Positions 7,162 to 13,124 of a stretch of 41,860 bases of DNA are shown piece after piece (the stretch's first letter is position 1; each line of letters begins with the position of its first letter). The DNA comes from Bacillota bacterium (GTDB lineage Bacteria; Bacillota; Clostridia; Oscillospirales; Oscillospiraceae), in the NCBI GenBank assembly GCA_029100605.1, contig JAQXPK010000099.1, positions 1 through 41,860 on the forward strand, given 5' to 3'. A model generated the notes under the pieces. That model was not told the origin of the DNA, searched no databases, and saw nothing but the letters and a program-made list of their open reading frames with translations. The position numbers were made by a program, and so were the translations under genes.

Positions 7162-7635
7162 ATGAACGAGAATCTTTTCCACATCAAGGCTGCAATCGCA
7201 GCCGGATGTACCGCCCTGGGAGCCTTCCTCGGCTGGAAGGGCGTAATGCTGGTCACATGGGTTGTTGCCATGGCTCTTGACTATCTGACCGGCACCTTCG
7301 CAGCCATGAAAGCTGGGGATTGGTCCAGCGCAAGAGCCAGAGAGGGTCTGTGGCACAAAGGCGGCATGATCTTCGTTGTGATGGTTGCCGGCATTACCGA
7401 CATCATCATGATTATGATTGCCCAGAATATCCCCATTGGCATTCAGTGGCCGGTTATTGTTTTGCCCTTGGTGCTGTCCTGGTACATCATCACCGAACTT
7501 GGCTCTGTATTGGAGAACTGTGTGAAAATGGGAGCCCCGGTACCCGGCTGGCTCATTAAACTGCTGAAAGCAAGTGCGAAGATCGTAGATACCGCCGGGG
7601 AAACGGCGGCAGATCCGGGAAAGGAGGGAACCTGA
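7162..7635 (+). CDS. Phage holin, toxin-secretion/lysis holin family
   Basis: This 157-residue protein has three hydrophobic segments (about residues 10-38, 68-90 and 94-115) and the family signature MALDYLTGTFAAMKAGDWSS near residue 35, then REGLWHKGGMI. It matches the phage_holin_4 (PF05105) group, which forms lesions that let endolysin reach the wall. The start is ATG 7162 with AGGAGG 8 nt upstream; the frame is open further upstream but without a ribosome site. The charged C-terminal tail is typical. It lies between endolysin and a second holin. Confidence 0.9.
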   Translation: MNENLFHIKAAIAAGCTALGAFLGWKGVMLVTWVVAMALDYLTGTFAAMKAGDWSSARAREGLWHKGGMIFVVMVAGITDIIMIMIAQNIPIGIQWPVIVLPLVLSWYIITELGSVLENCVKMGAPVPGWLIKLLKASAKIVDTAGETAADPGKEGT

Positions 7636-7636
7636 C

Positions 7637-7675
7637 ATGGCATGCAAGAAGAAAAACGGCGGCAAGAAGAAGTAA
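7637..7675 (+). CDS. Possible 12-residue Cys/Lys-rich peptide gene
   Basis: ATG 7637 follows AAGGAGGG by 8 nt and opens a frame of 12 codons reading MACKKKNGGKKK before TAA. It lies between the two holin genes, starting 2 nt after the first stop and ending 37 nt before the second start, which has its own AAGGAGG. The ribosome site is as strong as those of its neighbours. A short frame this size can arise by chance, so this is tentative. A basic peptide could act on holin timing or on the membrane; this is speculation. Confidence 0.35.
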   Translation: MACKKKNGGKKK

Positions 7676-7712
7676 ACCATCCACACATCACAAAAATTAA
7701 GGAGGAAACTTT

Positions 7713-8126
7713 ATGAGAATCGCATTCGAGTATTTCATTTACACCTACGGCCCCACGCTGGCGCTGACGATCCTTGCGGCGATCTTCGGCACCCTCGGCT
7801 ATACGGCGAAGCGGCTGTATACCCGATACATCAACACCAAAGAAAAAGAGTCTGTTGCCTACACCGTGGCAGCATTTGTGGAGCAGGTCTGGAAGGACAT
7901 CCACGGCCCCGAGAAAATGGCAAAGGCCCTTGAGACTGCATCTGCACTCTTGAAAAAGAAGAATATTGATTTTGATGCAGCGGAAATGCGAGTGCTGATT
8001 GAAGCGGCTGTGGCAGAGTTTAATGATGCGTTCCACCAGCCCATTACGGATGAAGCATCCGCGGGCGCAACCCGGCGTGTTGACAATTTCGAGGATCGCC
8101 AGGAAAGCGGTCTGCTCGACGAGTAA
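7713..8126 (+). CDS. Second phage holin, LLH family
   Basis: This 137-residue protein has one N-terminal membrane segment (about residues 10-32), followed by a charged helical region with KEKESVAYTVAAFVEQVW and a C-terminal half ending LIEAAVAEFND. This layout matches the LLH phage holin family (PF09682). ATG 7713 follows AAGGAGGAAAC. Together with the holin at 7162 it probably forms a holin pair controlling lysis timing. It is the last late gene: a strong terminator begins 7 nt after its stop. Confidence 0.85.
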   Translation: MRIAFEYFIYTYGPTLALTILAAIFGTLGYTAKRLYTRYINTKEKESVAYTVAAFVEQVWKDIHGPEKMAKALETASALLKKKNIDFDAAEMRVLIEAAVAEFNDAFHQPITDEASAGATRRVDNFEDRQESGLLDE

Positions 8127-8132
8127 TGTTTT

Positions 8133-8182
8133 AGCCCCCACCGTGCGGCCTTCTGGCTTGCCCGGTGGGGGCTTTTTCTTTT
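8133..8182 (+). terminator. Terminator of the late/lysis operon
   Basis: AGCCCCCACCG (8133-8143) pairs perfectly with CGGTGGGGGCT (8163-8173) and is followed by TTTTTCTTTTT. The reverse-strand cargo operon ends just beyond it at 8193, so it separates convergent transcription. Confidence 0.92.
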
Positions 8183-8192
8183 TGCCCATATA

Positions 8193-8360
8193 TCAAGACT
8201 GTTCTTCTGCACAAGCCTCCTCACGGTCTGCTGATTTGCCGACGTTGGCAAAATATCCATTGTCCAATGCTTCACAAAATTCTTCATAGCTCATGTTCCC
8301 GGAGGCTTTCATTATCTGGCTTGCCGCTTCCAATTCCACCGGAGTCCAATCCTTACTCAT
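8193..8360 (-). CDS. Small phage protein, function unknown
   Basis: A 55-residue protein (MSKDWTPVELEAASQIMKAS, then NMSYEEFCEALDNGYFANVG) lies on the reverse strand. Its ATG at 8360 overlaps the stop of the upstream gene by ATGA, and GGGAGG lies 9 nt before it, so it is a real member of the cargo operon. It is acidic and helical, with no signal or membrane segment. It is the last gene of the operon. No family is recognised. Confidence 0.7.
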   Translation of the reverse strand: MSKDWTPVELEAASQIMKASGNMSYEEFCEALDNGYFANVGKSADREEACAEEQS

Positions 8361-8662
8361 TGCCTTTTCCTCCCAGTCACACGCTTTGCAACAAACCCTT
8401 TCAGGTCTTTGTCATTGGCATATACAACGATGCCGCTTGTTGTTACAACCCACCTATGAAATTCCCCGGGCCATGGCTCCTCGTCCACTACCTCCTTGAT
8501 TTTGAACCCGATGCCGCGGAGAAACTGTGCTATCGATTCTGTGGAGGTACACATTTCGGAAAGCCAATCAATGCAATGCCCATGCGGGCACCTATCTGCT
8601 GTAAACTCAATCTCGCACTTCCAAAGGTGTGCCTGCAGATCAGAATTGAAATTATCGCTCAT
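8357..8662 (-). CDS. Small cargo-operon protein, function unknown
   Basis: This 101-residue protein starts at ATG 8662 with AGGAGG 6 nt upstream. The N-terminal half contains several Cys/His residues (WKCEIEFTADRCPHGHCIDW) that could bind metal. The C-terminal half has a beta-rich core (FHRWVVTTSGIVVYANDKDL). It overlaps the next gene by 4 bases and follows the previous stop by 2 bases, so it is co-translated in the operon. I do not recognise the family. The Cys/His cluster is a visible feature, not proof of metal binding. Confidence 0.65.
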   Translation of the reverse strand: MSDNFNSDLQAHLWKCEIEFTADRCPHGHCIDWLSEMCTSTESIAQFLRGIGFKIKEVVDEEPWPGEFHRWVVTTSGIVVYANDKDLKGFVAKRVTGRKRQ

Positions 8663-8664
8663 AG

Positions 8665-8877
8665 CTATCCTCCTATGGTAAAGTGTACTCCCTCAGTGAG
8701 TAGTACGGTACCATGCCCCGGTTCATATGAAAGCAAATTCCGTTTCCCAATGTACTCTGCCGGGAGATCTCCGGCTTCTACACGATCAAGGTTAAATGGC
8801 GTTGGCTCCCACTTTCCAACATATCCGGGTGTGGTTTGCACGATCTTTGCCCATTCCTTTTCAGTGTAATGCTTCAC
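8665..8877 (-). CDS. Small cargo-operon protein, function unknown (GTG start)
   Basis: The most likely start is GTG 8877: AAGGAGG lies 7 nt upstream, and the GTGA overlap with the upstream stop fits the spacing of its neighbours. This gives 70 residues beginning (M)KHYTEKEWAKIVQTTPGYVG. An ATG at 8913 in the same frame lacks a ribosome site and would overlap far more. The protein is compact, with a DLPAEYIGKRNLLSYEP segment and a C-terminal LLTEGVHFTIGG. No domain is recognised. It belongs to the same tightly coupled operon. Confidence 0.65.
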   Translation of the reverse strand: MKHYTEKEWAKIVQTTPGYVGKWEPTPFNLDRVEAGDLPAEYIGKRNLLSYEPGHGTVLLTEGVHFTIGG

Positions 8878-9104
8878 CGCTTGTCCTCCTTCCACATCTG
8901 AGGGATGGCCCAATCTTCCACAGGCAACGGGATTCTGCCAAAATCCCGAAGGGCTTCATCCATTCCGCAGTCCGGGCATACATAGATATCTGCTACCCGA
9001 CTGAGTGCGTTGTGGGTGATGGGTGATTCCATCCAGCGTCCGCACCGGGGGCAGATACGGCCCCCGGCATCCTGCATTTCTTTCAGTCGTTCCAGAATCG
9101 TCAT
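8874..9104 (-). CDS. Zinc-ribbon-like small protein
   Basis: This 76-residue protein starts at ATG 9104, overlapping the stop of the cyclotransferase-like gene by ATGA, with GGGAGGAAA upstream; the in-frame ATG at 9119 lacks a site. Two CxxC pairs (ICPRCGRW at about 17-24 and YVCPDCGM at about 42-49) form a zinc-ribbon pattern, with a helical N-terminus (MTILERLKEMQDAGG). Such ribbons bind nucleic acid or protein. In this operon it may act as an adaptor for the amide-ligation module, which is inference. Confidence 0.7.
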   Translation of the reverse strand: MTILERLKEMQDAGGRICPRCGRWMESPITHNALSRVADIYVCPDCGMDEALRDFGRIPLPVEDWAIPQMWKEDKR

Positions 9105-9760
9105 TTGATTTCCTCCCATGTATCATTCAATGCCTGCAACAAGGCATTTTCGTCAAATCCAAAATCCTTGTACCCCTGCTTGCAGGTGAGTACATATCTG
9201 GTGGTCGGCAATCCGGCATCGCAGCTCTTTGGAAGATAGTACACCATCGCAGATACGAACCGGGAATTGCCATTCTCGGCGTTCATGTAGGTGGTAAGCT
9301 CTTTCTTTCGGTAGAACCTGGGGAATCCTTCGTACTGGTCGAGGTTCTTTTCATCGTTTGCGGTGATTGAGAACACACCGCATGGGACCATCTTGCCATA
9401 AGCAGGCTCGATGCTCAGATAGTTCCCGGAACCCGATCCCCGGAAGATCAGCCGGTAATCCTCAATATAGGCATGTCCAACCAGTTTCGCCCCGGGGCAC
9501 CGGTATTTCATCTGTCTTAGGTTCAGATTGCTTCCATACGCCAGATACAATCTTTCCTGATTCTTGCGCTGGATGCAGTCACGGAACTGCCGGATTGCTT
9601 CTAGCTGGGTATCCTCGTGGATGGTGTATTTGGAAGCATATCCCTCGAACTCGTAGAGCCCGTTTTCTTTCAGGCAGATCCACCAGCCGTCATCGTCCTT
9701 GTAGAAGTCCCGGACAGAATCACGGTACTGCTTCGGTAGTCTATCTATGTATGCGTTCAT
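9101..9760 (-). CDS. Gamma-glutamylcyclotransferase-like (AIG2/GGCT) protein
   Basis: This 219-residue protein starts at ATG 9760 behind GAAAGGAAA. The GGCT-like core begins near residue 71 with LYLAYGSNLNLRQM, the family's substrate-cradle motif (YGSN). It continues through RLIFRGSGSGNYLSI and NLDQYEGFPRFY, whose Glu is the expected catalytic acid. Family enzymes release 5-oxoproline from gamma-glutamyl amines or peptides. The first ~70 residues (DDDGWWICLKENGLYEFEGY and following) form an extra N-terminal domain that I do not recognise. It shares an operon with a predicted amidoligase; this pairing is known from comparative genomics of amidoligase systems. The phage substrate is unknown. 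Confidence 0.85.
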   Translation of the reverse strand: MNAYIDRLPKQYRDSVRDFYKDDDGWWICLKENGLYEFEGYASKYTIHEDTQLEAIRQFRDCIQRKNQERLYLAYGSNLNLRQMKYRCPGAKLVGHAYIEDYRLIFRGSGSGNYLSIEPAYGKMVPCGVFSITANDEKNLDQYEGFPRFYRKKELTTYMNAENGNSRFVSAMVYYLPKSCDAGLPTTRYVLTCKQGYKDFGFDENALLQALNDTWEEIK

Positions 9761-9803
9761 ACTATTTCCTTTCTCCCCGTAGCCCGGTAGGTCAGGCAGT
9801 GTG

Positions 9804-9989
9804 TCAGCCGATATCAAAGCACATGCCGATTTCTTCCATGAGTGCGTTCGCTTCGTAAGCGGTGATTTCACCCTCTTTTACCAGTGTGCTAGACCAGTTC
9901 CAAGCAGCAAGGCTGCCTTTTGATTCGTAGATGTCGAACAAATCGTTGTAGATTCTGGACTGTTTTCGTGTCTTGTTCTTAATAATCAC
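9804..9989 (-). CDS. Small cargo-operon protein, function unknown
   Basis: This 61-residue protein starts at GTG 9989, with AAAGGAAAGG upstream. The sequence runs MIIKNKTRKQSRIYNDLFDI, then SLAAWNWSSTLVKEGEITAY, and ends MEEIGMCFDIG. It has a basic N-terminus and an amphipathic helical remainder, with no signal or membrane segment. It lies between the amidoligase and the cyclotransferase-like gene, with ~45-nt gaps on either side. No family is recognised. It could be a substrate peptide for the two enzymes because it is small and placed between them; this is speculative. Confidence 0.6.
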   Translation of the reverse strand: MIIKNKTRKQSRIYNDLFDIYESKGSLAAWNWSSTLVKEGEITAYEANALMEEIGMCFDIG

Positions 9990-10038
9990 GGTGCCTTTCC
10001 TTTCTGCCCGTCATGCCGGTAGCTCAGCTTCGATGTGA

Positions 10039-10959
10039 TTACGCTGCCTGTGCGTTGCTGGTGAATGCGGAGGTCAGATGCAGGCGGGCGGTTTTGAACT
10101 CGGGGCCCTTCATGCCCAGCCTGTTGACCAGCACACGCATCATCAGGGCGGCTTTCTGCTCCTGGGTGTAACCAGAGCAGTCCTTGAAGAACTTGCGGTT
10201 GTCGTTGGTCTCAATGGCCCATCCGCTCATTGCAAGGCAGAACTGGATGTAAGCCTTGATCTTTCCGGCGTGGGTGGTTCCGTTGAACAGCCGGAACTCC
10301 ACGGTGCCCTTGGTGAAGAAGGCGTGGAGATTGATGCCGTGGTATCTGGTCGCGTTGTAGTGCTGGTGGTCAATGGTCCCGCTGTAACCGTCATTTGCGG
10401 AGCTATACCAGATACGCTCAGCGGCTTCCTTGCTCTCCTTGCCGCCGGCCTTCATGGCCTTGAGCAGTTCGGGGGAGATTTTGTGGCACCATCTATTTTC
10501 CCGGGCACCAATCTGGAGGGCTTCGTAGAACAGATCCTGTCTGCCGGTGGCGAAGTTCAGCAATCTGGTCAGGCTTTCGGGGGTGTGGTTGGAGCCATCA
10601 ACATGAACATGGATGCCGCAGGAAGTATTTGCCATAGCTCCTGCCTTGACCAGCTCACGGACGATGTTCTGAAGATCCTCAATGTCTTCGTACTGAAGGA
10701 TGGGGGATACGATCTCACAGGAGTAGTCGGGACCAGCACACTCAATTCTGCCATTTCTCTTGACCTGGCAGACGATGCTTCCATCGCTCATGGCCTTCCA
10801 GGTGCGGCCCTTGCGATCGGTGGCGCCGTAAACCTGGTAGTATGAACCAATGTAGCAGGAAGTGGTGCCGAAGTAGTTGGCGATAACCTTGGCGGCGTTC
10901 TGCCGGGTAATGCCGGTCAGCTCGATTTCAATTCCGAAGTTCTGGTTCTTGATCATCAT
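10039..10959 (-). CDS. Predicted amidoligase (amidoligase_2 family)
   Basis: This ~306-residue protein has the motifs of the putative amidoligase_2 family (PF12224; glutamine-synthetase-like carboxylate-amine ligase fold). FGIEIELTG lies at the N-terminus with paired Glu at 11 and 13, CEIVSPIL follows, then SCGIHVHVDGS (HxH) and GTVEFRLFNGT (EFR). These supply the expected metal/ATP site. The enzyme is predicted to join a carboxylate to an amine, for example on a peptide or cell-wall precursor. The start is ATG 10959 with AAGGAG 9 nt upstream; ATG 10965 is also possible. It is the first gene of the reverse-strand operon, with a ~150-nt leader behind a strong promoter. Confidence 0.85.
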   Translation of the reverse strand: MMIKNQNFGIEIELTGITRQNAAKVIANYFGTTSCYIGSYYQVYGATDRKGRTWKAMSDGSIVCQVKRNGRIECAGPDYSCEIVSPILQYEDIEDLQNIVRELVKAGAMANTSCGIHVHVDGSNHTPESLTRLLNFATGRQDLFYEALQIGARENRWCHKISPELLKAMKAGGKESKEAAERIWYSSANDGYSGTIDHQHYNATRYHGINLHAFFTKGTVEFRLFNGTTHAGKIKAYIQFCLAMSGWAIETNDNRKFFKDCSGYTQEQKAALMMRVLVNRLGMKGPEFKTARLHLTSAFTSNAQAA

Positions 10960-11047
10960 GTTCATTCTCTCCTTGATTTTTTTCACATTCTGTGTTAGTA
11001 TCAAGGTGGTCGGGGTTAGGCTCCCGGCTCACCATTTTCTGGGGTGG

Positions 11048-11085
11048 AGTAGCGGCGTTCTGTGCGGGGCGTCCGCTACTTTTTT
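11048..11085. promoter_or_regulatory. Hairpin in the amidoligase operon leader
   Basis: AGTAGCGG (11048-11055) and CCGCTACT (11073-11080) can pair, followed on the + strand by T residues. It lies in the predicted 5' leader of the reverse-strand operon, downstream of the start point near 11109. On the + strand it looks like a terminator; on the - strand it is a leader stem. Its role is unknown. Confidence 0.45.
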
Positions 11086-11115
11086 GTGCTGTGGTTGTCT
11101 CTTGCTTACATCCAT

Positions 11116-11144
11116 ATATTACACTATAAAGTGTAATTTGTCAA
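11116..11144 (-). promoter_or_regulatory. Promoter of the amidoligase cargo operon
   Basis: Read on the reverse strand: TTGACA (11144-11139), a 17-bp spacer, TAATAT (11121-11116). The match is close to sigma-A consensus with ideal spacing. The spacer contains the operator palindrome at 11119-11136, so repression by steric block is expected. Confidence 0.85.
11119..11136. promoter_or_regulatory. Operator palindrome in the cargo promoter
   Basis: The perfect dyad TTACACT-ATAA-AGTGTAA sits between -35 and -10 of the reverse promoter. Matching TTACAC and GTGTAA half-sites recur in the divergent regulator promoter (11193-11198, 11212-11217). The likely ligand is the XRE-type protein encoded at 11235-11450. 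Confidence 0.75.
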
Positions 11145-11184
11145 TAGTTGATTTACATTATTTTATGAAATTAGCAAAATTTTA

Positions 11185-11217
11185 TTGACAGATTACACAT
11201 TACGGTGTATAGTGTAA
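11185..11217 (+). promoter_or_regulatory. Promoter and operator half-sites of the XRE regulator gene
   Basis: TTGACA (11185-11190), a 17-bp spacer and TATAGT (11208-11213) form a good promoter for the downstream regulator. TACAC-N6-GTGTA (11194-11209) and a further GTGTAA (11212-11217) overlap the spacer and -10, suggesting autoregulation by the same protein that controls the divergent promoter. Confidence 0.75.
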
Positions 11218-11234
11218 GGCAGGAGGGATTATGT

Positions 11235-11450
11235 ATGAACATGACTGCATCAGAGAAAATCCGCATTATTGCGAAACGAGTAAATATGAGCATGGGAGAA
11301 CTGGCAGAAGCTACAGGTCAGACCAGGCAGAACTTATCCAATAAACTTAGCCGTGATAATTTGTCGCAGAATGATCTTCTTTCCTTGGCTTCTGCTATGG
11401 GCTGCACAGTTGAGATTAAGTTCACGCTCCCTGATGGTACAGAGATATAA
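11235..11450 (+). CDS. Small XRE-family helix-turn-helix regulator
   Basis: This 71-residue protein is almost wholly a helix-turn-helix domain: MNMTASEKIRIIAKRVNMSM, GELAEATGQTRQNLSNKLSR and LSLASAMGCTVEIKF. ATG 11235 follows AGGAGGG by 8 nt; the frame upstream (from GTG 11205) would overlap the promoter and is rejected. It is divergent from the amidoligase operon, and shared TTACAC/GTGTAA sites overlap both promoters. It is therefore the probable local repressor of itself and of the cargo operon. DNA binding is inferred from the fold and site layout. Confidence 0.85.
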   Translation: MNMTASEKIRIIAKRVNMSMGELAEATGQTRQNLSNKLSRDNLSQNDLLSLASAMGCTVEIKFTLPDGTEI

Positions 11451-11454
11451 GGAA

Positions 11455-11486
11455 AAGCACAGAACGGACAGAACCGCTCTGTGCTT
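11455..11486. terminator. Bidirectional terminator between the two XRE genes
   Basis: AAGCACAGA (11455-11463) pairs with TCTGTGCTT (11478-11486), with an inner CGG/CCG. T-rich tails flank both sides (CTTCTTT on +, CTTTTCC on -). It separates the convergent regulator genes. Confidence 0.75.
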
Positions 11487-11489
11487 CTT

Positions 11490-11738
11490 TCACTTATGTA
11501 CCAACTTTTTTCGAGGCTCGTCAGACTTGGCTGTTTTGTTTGGAATCCGGACAATGATTTCATCCAGATCACAATCAAGGGCTTCACAGATCAAATCAAG
11601 GTGTTCGAGGTTTACACGCTCGCACAACTCGTGGTACATTTCATTGATCGTTGAAGCTCTGATACCTGTTGCTCTGGACAGGTCAGCCTGTGTCCAGCGA
11701 AGTTCGCCCAACTTCCTAGACAGTAAAATCTTGATCAT
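11490..11738 (-). CDS. XRE-family helix-turn-helix regulator, phage repressor type
   Basis: This 82-residue protein starts at ATG 11738, with AAGGAG about 9 nt upstream; the open frame further upstream has low-complexity content and is rejected. The helix-turn-helix covers LSRKLGELRWTQADLSRATG, IRASTINEMYHEL and LDLICEALDCDLDEIIV, typical of short Cro/SinR-like phage and element regulators. The C-terminal tail (KTAKSDEPRKKLVHK) is basic. It is convergent with the other XRE gene, and an operator-like dyad lies upstream at 11801-11819. Near the attachment end it may be a lysogeny-module regulator, which is inference. Confidence 0.85.
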   Translation of the reverse strand: MIKILLSRKLGELRWTQADLSRATGIRASTINEMYHELCERVNLEHLDLICEALDCDLDEIIVRIPNKTAKSDEPRKKLVHK

Positions 11739-11800
11739 ACCAACGCTCCTTCCGCTATATTCTAACAGCCTAGAGGCGGTTAGTCTGGAGATTGGTAGAT

Positions 11801-11819
11801 TATAACGATACCTGTTATA
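11801..11819. promoter_or_regulatory. Operator-like dyad upstream of the reverse-strand XRE gene
   Basis: TATAAC-N7-GTTATA is a perfect 6-bp-arm dyad ~63 bp upstream of the regulator start. On the reverse strand a TATAAT lies across its left arm, so it may overlap a -10 box, although no good -35 is seen. It probably serves as an autoregulatory site. Confidence 0.5.
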
Positions 11820-11863
11820 TTCTATCGAATATGGGAATACCGAACTTTTTGCACTCATTTTTA

Positions 11864-11927
11864 GTAACCTCAAAAGTAACCTCAAACGGAGCCGGAAACG
11901 GTCTGGTAACCTCAAAGTAACCTCAAT
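11864..11927. repeat. Four direct repeats of GTAACCTCAA near the prophage end
   Basis: Copies start at 11864, 11876, 11906 and 11917 (spacing 12, 30 and 11). Three read GTAACCTCAAA and the last ends CAAT. The placement between the last prophage gene and host rpsI, in two helical-turn-spaced pairs, resembles arm-type integrase or excisionase sites. This role is inference. Confidence 0.6.
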
Positions 11928-11981
11928 AAACTGGTATTCTTTCCAACAGACTGGTACAGATTGGGACATTAGTATAAAAGA

Positions 11982-12017
11982 AAACACCCAAGAATTTCGG
12001 GAAATTCTTGGGTGTTT
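11982..12017 (-). terminator. Terminator of the rplM-rpsI operon
   Basis: A 16-bp perfect stem (11982-11997 with 12002-12017) with loop CGGG lies 30 nt downstream of the rpsI stop on the reverse strand and is followed there by TTTCTTTTATA. Whether it belongs to host or phage depends on the exact att site. Confidence 0.85.
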
Positions 12018-12046
12018 GACCGAAATACTGAATATTTCGTGACCTT

Positions 12047-12451
12047 TTATCTCTTGGAGAACTGAGGCGCACGACGGGCGGCTTTCAAACCGTACTTCTT
12101 TCTTTCCTTCATTCTGGGGTCGCGGGTCATGAAGCCAGCGGCCTTCAGGGAGGCGCGGTACTCGGGGTTCATGGTGACCAGAGCGCGGGCGATGCCGTGA
12201 CGGATAGCGCCGGCCTGACCGGAGACACCGCCGCCGGCGACGGTGACGACGATGTCAACCTTGCCCAGCAGATCGGTGGTGACCAGCGGCTGACGGACGA
12301 TCAGCTTCAGGGTATCCAGACCGAAATACTCGTCAATGTCGCGACCGTTGATGATGATGGAACCGGTGCCGTTCTCGTAGACACGGACACGGGCAACGGA
12401 GGATTTCCGACGGCCGGTGCCGTAAAAATACTTCTTCTTGCTCTCGTACAT
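12047..12451 (-). CDS. rpsI: 30S ribosomal protein S9
   Basis: This 134-residue protein carries the S9 landmarks: [48 protein letters not shown] and the terminal RRAPQFSKR that reaches the P-site tRNA. Its length is normal. It follows rplM by 17 nt in the usual bacterial order. The prophage abuts its 3' end. The last codons remain intact (SKR then stop), so any recombination at this end preserved the protein. The gene lies on the reverse strand with its terminator at 11982-12017. Confidence 0.98.
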   Translation of the reverse strand: MYESKKKYFYGTGRRKSSVARVRVYENGTGSIIINGRDIDEYFGLDTLKLIVRQPLVTTDLLGKVDIVVTVAGGGVSGQAGAIRHGIARALVTMNPEYRASLKAAGFMTRDPRMKERKKYGLKAARRAPQFSKR

Positions 12452-12468
12452 TCTAACTTACCTCCAAA

Positions 12469-12900
12469 TTAGTCCAGGTTCCAAACTTCGGGTTTCTGGG
12501 CGGCGTGGGGATGCTCGGCACCCTTGTACAGATGCAGGCGGGTCAGAGCGCTCTTGCCCAGGGTATTCTTCGGCAGCATACCCTTGACCGCCAGCTCCAT
12601 GGCGTAATCGGAGCGGGCAGCCATCATGTCCCGGGCATTGGTCTCCTTCAGACCGCCGATCCAGCCGGACACGCGGTAGTACTTCTTCTGCTCGGGCTTC
12701 TTGCCGGTGAGAACAGCCTTGTCGGTGTTGATGATGATGACGTTGTCGCCGCAGTCGACGTTAGGGGTGAAGTCAACCTTGTGCTTGCCGCGCAGCAGGT
12801 TAGCGGCGGCGACAGCGGTACGGCCCAGGGGCTTGCCGGCAGCGTCGATCACATACCACTTGCGCTCCAGGGTCTCCTTCTTCAGCAGAGTAGTGGACAT
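12469..12900 (-). CDS. rplM: 50S ribosomal protein L13
   Basis: This 143-residue protein has the L13 signatures WYVIDAAGKPLGRTA, AANLLRGKHKVDFTP, GDNVIIINTDKAVLTGKK and MLPKNTLGKSALTRLHLY. Its length is typical. It is the first gene of the rplM-rpsI pair; ATG 12900 follows GGAGGAAA. A near-consensus promoter lies ~75 nt upstream, with an untranslated leader between. Confidence 0.98.
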   Translation of the reverse strand: MSTTLLKKETLERKWYVIDAAGKPLGRTAVAAANLLRGKHKVDFTPNVDCGDNVIIINTDKAVLTGKKPEQKKYYRVSGWIGGLKETNARDMMAARSDYAMELAVKGMLPKNTLGKSALTRLHLYKGAEHPHAAQKPEVWNLD

Positions 12901-12977
12901 TATGATTTCCTCCAGTTGGATAATTTATTTTGACATTCTCAGGCGCATGAAGTACAATGTCTTCACGACGCTTGAAT

Positions 12978-13006
12978 CTTATACCATAATTCCATTCAAA
13001 TGTCAA
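12978..13006 (-). promoter_or_regulatory. Promoter of rplM-rpsI
   Basis: On the reverse strand TTGACA (13006-13001) and TATAAG (12983-12978) are separated by 17 bp. The predicted start near 12971 leaves a ~70-nt leader, long enough for post-transcriptional control, though no defined ribosomal-protein leader motif was recognised. Confidence 0.8.
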
Positions 13007-13124
13007 CACCTGTTTCCGGAATTTTTACGAAATCCCAAATGAACTTCAAAATGCTCTTGAATACTCTCAGATGCTCTTAAATTCTCACACTCTATTTTAA
13101 CCGTTTTTTGGAGGAAATCCAACA

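Larger units (their letters stand above)
1..11980. mobile_element. Right end of a DGR-carrying tailed-phage prophage
   Basis: Tail-fibre genes, a DGR, endolysin, two holins and a reverse-strand cargo operon with two phage-type regulators are followed at once by host rplM-rpsI. The left end lies outside the window. The right boundary is uncertain: it falls somewhere between the regulator at 11490-11738 and the 3' end of rpsI (12047). No integrase, terminase or capsid gene is visible, so these must be on the missing left side if the prophage is intact. Gene integrity throughout the visible part argues against decay. Confidence 0.85.

Noticed and set aside
10078-10845. 255-residue + strand frame opposite the amidoligase gene
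   Set aside because: Antisense shadow; the reverse-strand protein has the GIEIE, HVHVD and EFR motifs and an operon context.
11864-11927. CRISPR array
   Set aside because: The repeats are only ~11 bp, the spacing is irregular (12, 30, 11) and there are no cas genes.
11739-11987. N-terminal extension of the reverse-strand XRE regulator
   Set aside because: The upstream frame is arginine/leucine low complexity and crosses the dyad and direct repeats; ATG 11738 has AAGGAG.
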